Below are positions 61,926 through 64,000 of a stretch of 64,000 nt of DNA, one piece after another. How positions within the stretch are numbered: the first letter of the stretch is position 1; each line of letters opens with the position of its first letter. The stretch is from the NCBI RefSeq assembly GCF_002796605.1, contig NZ_CP024923.1, positions 310,001-374,000 on the forward strand, given 5' to 3'. The notes beneath the pieces were generated by a model. That model made no database searches. It worked only from the letters and a program-made list of their open reading frames with translations, and was not told the DNA's origin. Source of the stretch: Sphingomonas psychrotolerans (GTDB lineage Bacteria; Pseudomonadota; Alphaproteobacteria; Sphingomonadales; Sphingomonadaceae). The translations under genes were made by a program, and so were the position numbers.

Positions 61926-64000
61926 ATGAAACTGGGTGTCCGCACGCCGAATCAGAGTCCGTCGATCGGCCGCGTATCTGGCTCCCTTCTCCTGCTGGCC
62001 GCCACCGCGCTCTCGCTGGATCCGGTTCAGGCGCAGCGGGCGCAACCCGAGCCCGTCGATGAAGCCAATCCGCTGGTCGGCACCGCACCACTCGATAAGC
62101 CGGAACTGATCGGCAATGCGCCGCCGGCCGGCGAGCCGCTTTATTCGGGGCTGACTTCGCCCGGCGCGCGGCTGCCGCACAGCGCAGTCGAGTCGGCGCC
62201 GGTCAATTCCAATGTCGAGCTGAGCTATCCTTGGGGCGTCGCGACGCCTTATTATTATACCAGCCCGACGATGATCGGCTTCACCGGCGGCGGTGGCCCG
62301 ACTTACGGCGCACGTGCGACGCCGACGCTGATGCCGGTGGTCGGCGACTGGACGGTGCCGCCGGTCTACACCCAATCTTGGTACGACAAAGCGCGCGAGA
62401 CCGCGGCGCCGGGCTATTATTCGGTGTTCCTCGACACGTTCAAAACCAGAGTCGAACTGACCGCGACGCAGGCGACCGCGCTGATGCGTTTCACCTTTCC
62501 GGCGACCGAGCGCGCGCACGTGATCCTCAATCTGCAGGGGCGCGGCGGCACCGTCGAGATCGTCGGCGATCGCATGGTGCGCGGCGTCGTTGCGTCACAC
62601 AACGACAATGAGACGCGCGACGGGCGCTATTTCGTCGCGGAGTTTTCGAAGCCGTTCAAAAGCTATGGCAGCTTCCGCAAGGCGCCGGGCAATGCGCGCG
62701 GCTATGGCATCGGCGACAAGGATGTGCAGCCCGACGCGCGCAGCATCGAGGGCGGGTTCGCAGGGTCCTATCTCGATTTCACGACGGCGCAGGGCGAAGC
62801 GGTGCTGGTCAAGATCGCGCACGGCGCCAGCTACGAGGCGGCCGGCCAGCGGCTGCGCGCCGAGAGCCCGGGCTGGGACTTTGACGGCGTGCGGGGCAAG
62901 GCGCGGGCCGAATGGGCGAAGCTGCTCAACCGGGTGCAGGTGACCGGCGGCACGCCGAAGCAGCGGATGTTGTTCTATTCGACGCTGCTCCAGTCCTTCG
63001 CCAGCCCGCGGCTGGTTGCGCGCAAGGGCGAGCAGTTCACCACCGCGAAGGGCGCGGTGCAGACCGCGCGCTACGACCGCTACGGGCCGGTGCCGTTCTG
63101 GGATACCGGGCGCAACCAGATCGTATTGCTCGAGCTGATGGAGCCCGAAGTGGTGCGCGACATCATGGAGTCGGAGCTCGACATGGCGCGCGAGCGCGGG
63201 TTCATGAACACCTCGTTCCATGCCGACAATGCGGTGTTCCTCTATCTCGGCGCGATGCGGCGCGGCATCGCGTTCGATTATGCCGCGGCATACGAATATC
63301 TGCGGAAAAACGCAGTGGATCCCAAGGGGCCGCGCGACTTTCTCGCCGAATATGACAAGCAGGGCTGGGTCTCCGACGAGATCCCCAAGGGCAATCCCAG
63401 CCCGCCGCATGCTGGCGGCAAGGCGGGTGTGGCCAAGACGATGGAATATGCGTGGGACGATCACGCAATGGCCGAGATGGCCGAGCGGCTGGGCAAAAGC
63501 GACGATGCGCGGCTGTTTCGCAAGCGCGCGGGCAATTGGCGCAATGTGTTCGATCGCTCGATCGGCTTCGTCCGCGGGCGCACCGCCGACGGCAAGTGGA
63601 TCGCGCCGTTCGATCCGGCCGAGCCCTATTACAATTTCATGATGAAGGAGGCGTCGGGCTGGTCGACGCTCTGGCTGGTGCCCCACGACGTGCAGGGGCT
63701 GATCGACGCGCTCGGCGGACGTGCGGCGTTCAACGCCAAGCTCGATGCCTTCTTCACCAGGCCCTATAACCCCAAGGGCATTTGCCGCGACTGCACCGGC
63801 ATGATCGGCCAGTACGTCCATGGCAACCAGCCCGACCAGCAGGCGCCGTTTCTCTATGCGTGGAGTGGCCAGCCGTGGAAGACGCAGGAACTGACCAGGC
63901 GCATCCTGAACGATCTCTATGGCAGTGACGAAAGCGGCTATGGCTATTCGGGGATGGACGATCAGGGCGCGACTTCGTCCTGGTATGCGATGGCCGCGCT
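61926..64000 (+). CDS. glycoside hydrolase family 92 (alpha-mannosidase), 3' end outside window
   Basis: At least 691 residues of a secreted calcium-dependent exo-alpha-mannosidase of family GH92. A signal peptide (about 1-37, ending Val-Gln-Ala-Gln) is followed by the N-terminal beta-sandwich domain (NPLVGTAP... region, PVVGDWTVPP). The catalytic (alpha/alpha)6 domain has VPFWDTGRN, TSFHADNAVFLY, YAWDDHAMAEM, HGNQPDQQAPFLYAWSGQPWKTQ and GYSGMDDQGATSSWY, the family motif near the end. The frame is open to the last base. It probably trims mannose from N-glycans or mannans. A TTGACA occurs 119 bases upstream but no good -10 box is seen. Confidence 0.9.
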   Translation, partial: MKLGVRTPNQSPSIGRVSGSLLLLAATALSLDPVQAQRAQPEPVDEANPLVGTAPLDKPELIGNAPPAGEPLYSGLTSPGARLPHSAVESAPVNSNVELSYPWGVATPYYYTSPTMIGFTGGGGPTYGARATPTLMPVVGDWTVPPVYTQSWYDKARETAAPGYYSVFLDTFKTRVELTATQATALMRFTFPATERAHVILNLQGRGGTVEIVGDRMVRGVVASHNDNETRDGRYFVAEFSKPFKSYGSFRKAPGNARGYGIGDKDVQPDARSIEGGFAGSYLDFTTAQGEAVLVKIAHGASYEAAGQRLRAESPGWDFDGVRGKARAEWAKLLNRVQVTGGTPKQRMLFYSTLLQSFASPRLVARKGEQFTTAKGAVQTARYDRYGPVPFWDTGRNQIVLLELMEPEVVRDIMESELDMARERGFMNTSFHADNAVFLYLGAMRRGIAFDYAAAYEYLRKNAVDPKGPRDFLAEYDKQGWVSDEIPKGNPSPPHAGGKAGVAKTMEYAWDDHAMAEMAERLGKSDDARLFRKRAGNWRNVFDRSIGFVRGRTADGKWIAPFDPAEPYYNFMMKEASGWSTLWLVPHDVQGLIDALGGRAAFNAKLDAFFTRPYNPKGICRDCTGMIGQYVHGNQPDQQAPFLYAWSGQPWKTQELTRRILNDLYGSDESGYGYSGMDDQGATSSWYAMAA

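Overview
The window is high-GC DNA with short intergenic gaps and many ATGA or GTGA stop/start overlaps. The gene content points to an alphaproteobacterium of the order Sphingomonadales (Sphingomonas or a close relative). The evidence is a TonB-dependent receptor / SapC / cupin-like / tryptophan-halogenase group, glycoside hydrolases, and a divL-tsaE-amgK-murU-addB-addA-trxA cluster. The genus is inferred from gene content and was not tested by a search. I saw no rRNA, tRNA, CRISPR array, insertion sequence or prophage.

Layout. 1-4.7 kb: 3' part of a TonB-dependent receptor, a terminator, then SapC, a cupin-like protein and a flavin-dependent halogenase. 4.7-7.5 kb: lipoprotein, a YcbB-type L,D-transpeptidase and an SGNH hydrolase, with a perfect 13-bp inverted repeat between the divergent genes. 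7.5-9.9 kb: a patchwork of small orphan genes separated by copies of a degenerate repeat. 9.9-14.2 kb: a cupin and three Gfo/Idh/MocA oxidoreductases. 14.3-18.4 kb: hybrid histidine kinase facing nadE and pncC (NAD metabolism). 18.7-21.7 kb: GH88/GH105 hydrolase and two more L,D-transpeptidases. 21.8-28.1 kb: the methionine-salvage operon mtnB-mtnD-mtnC-mtnA, a DUF4398-like protein, a methionine-type aminotransferase and asd. 28.1-28.7 kb: no gene, but a decayed copy of the 3' end of the 11.7-13.0 kb oxidoreductase gene. 28.7-31.9 kb: marR-emrA-emrB efflux operon. 32-39.9 kb: housekeeping and stress genes (GFA protein, hydrolase, M2 peptidase, SIMPL protein, AMP nucleosidase, peroxiredoxin, YqgE, AlkD-like). 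40-47.8 kb: a large cadherin-like/RTX secreted protein, a TolB-like propeller, a repeat protein of unknown role and a head-to-head pair of paralogous secreted proteins. 47.9-49.4 kb: ahcY behind a perfect 20-bp palindrome. 50-61.7 kb: divL, tsaE, amgK, murU, a small orphan gene, addB (two apparent frameshifts), addA and trxA. 61.9 kb to the end: the start of a GH92 alpha-mannosidase.

Themes. Several loci serve methionine/SAM recycling: mtnBDCA, the aminotransferase, asd and ahcY with its candidate operator. Others serve the cell wall: three L,D-transpeptidases and MurNAc recycling by amgK/murU. Others serve glycan capture: receptor, halogenase group, GH105, GH92 and the Gfo/Idh enzymes. The most notable observations are the tyrosine at the phospho-acceptor position that identifies DivL, the two single-base frameshifts in addB, the gene-tail remnant near 28.2 kb, the ahcY palindrome, the divergent paralogue pair at 46-48 kb and the repeat-bounded orphan-gene patchwork at 7.5-9.7 kb.
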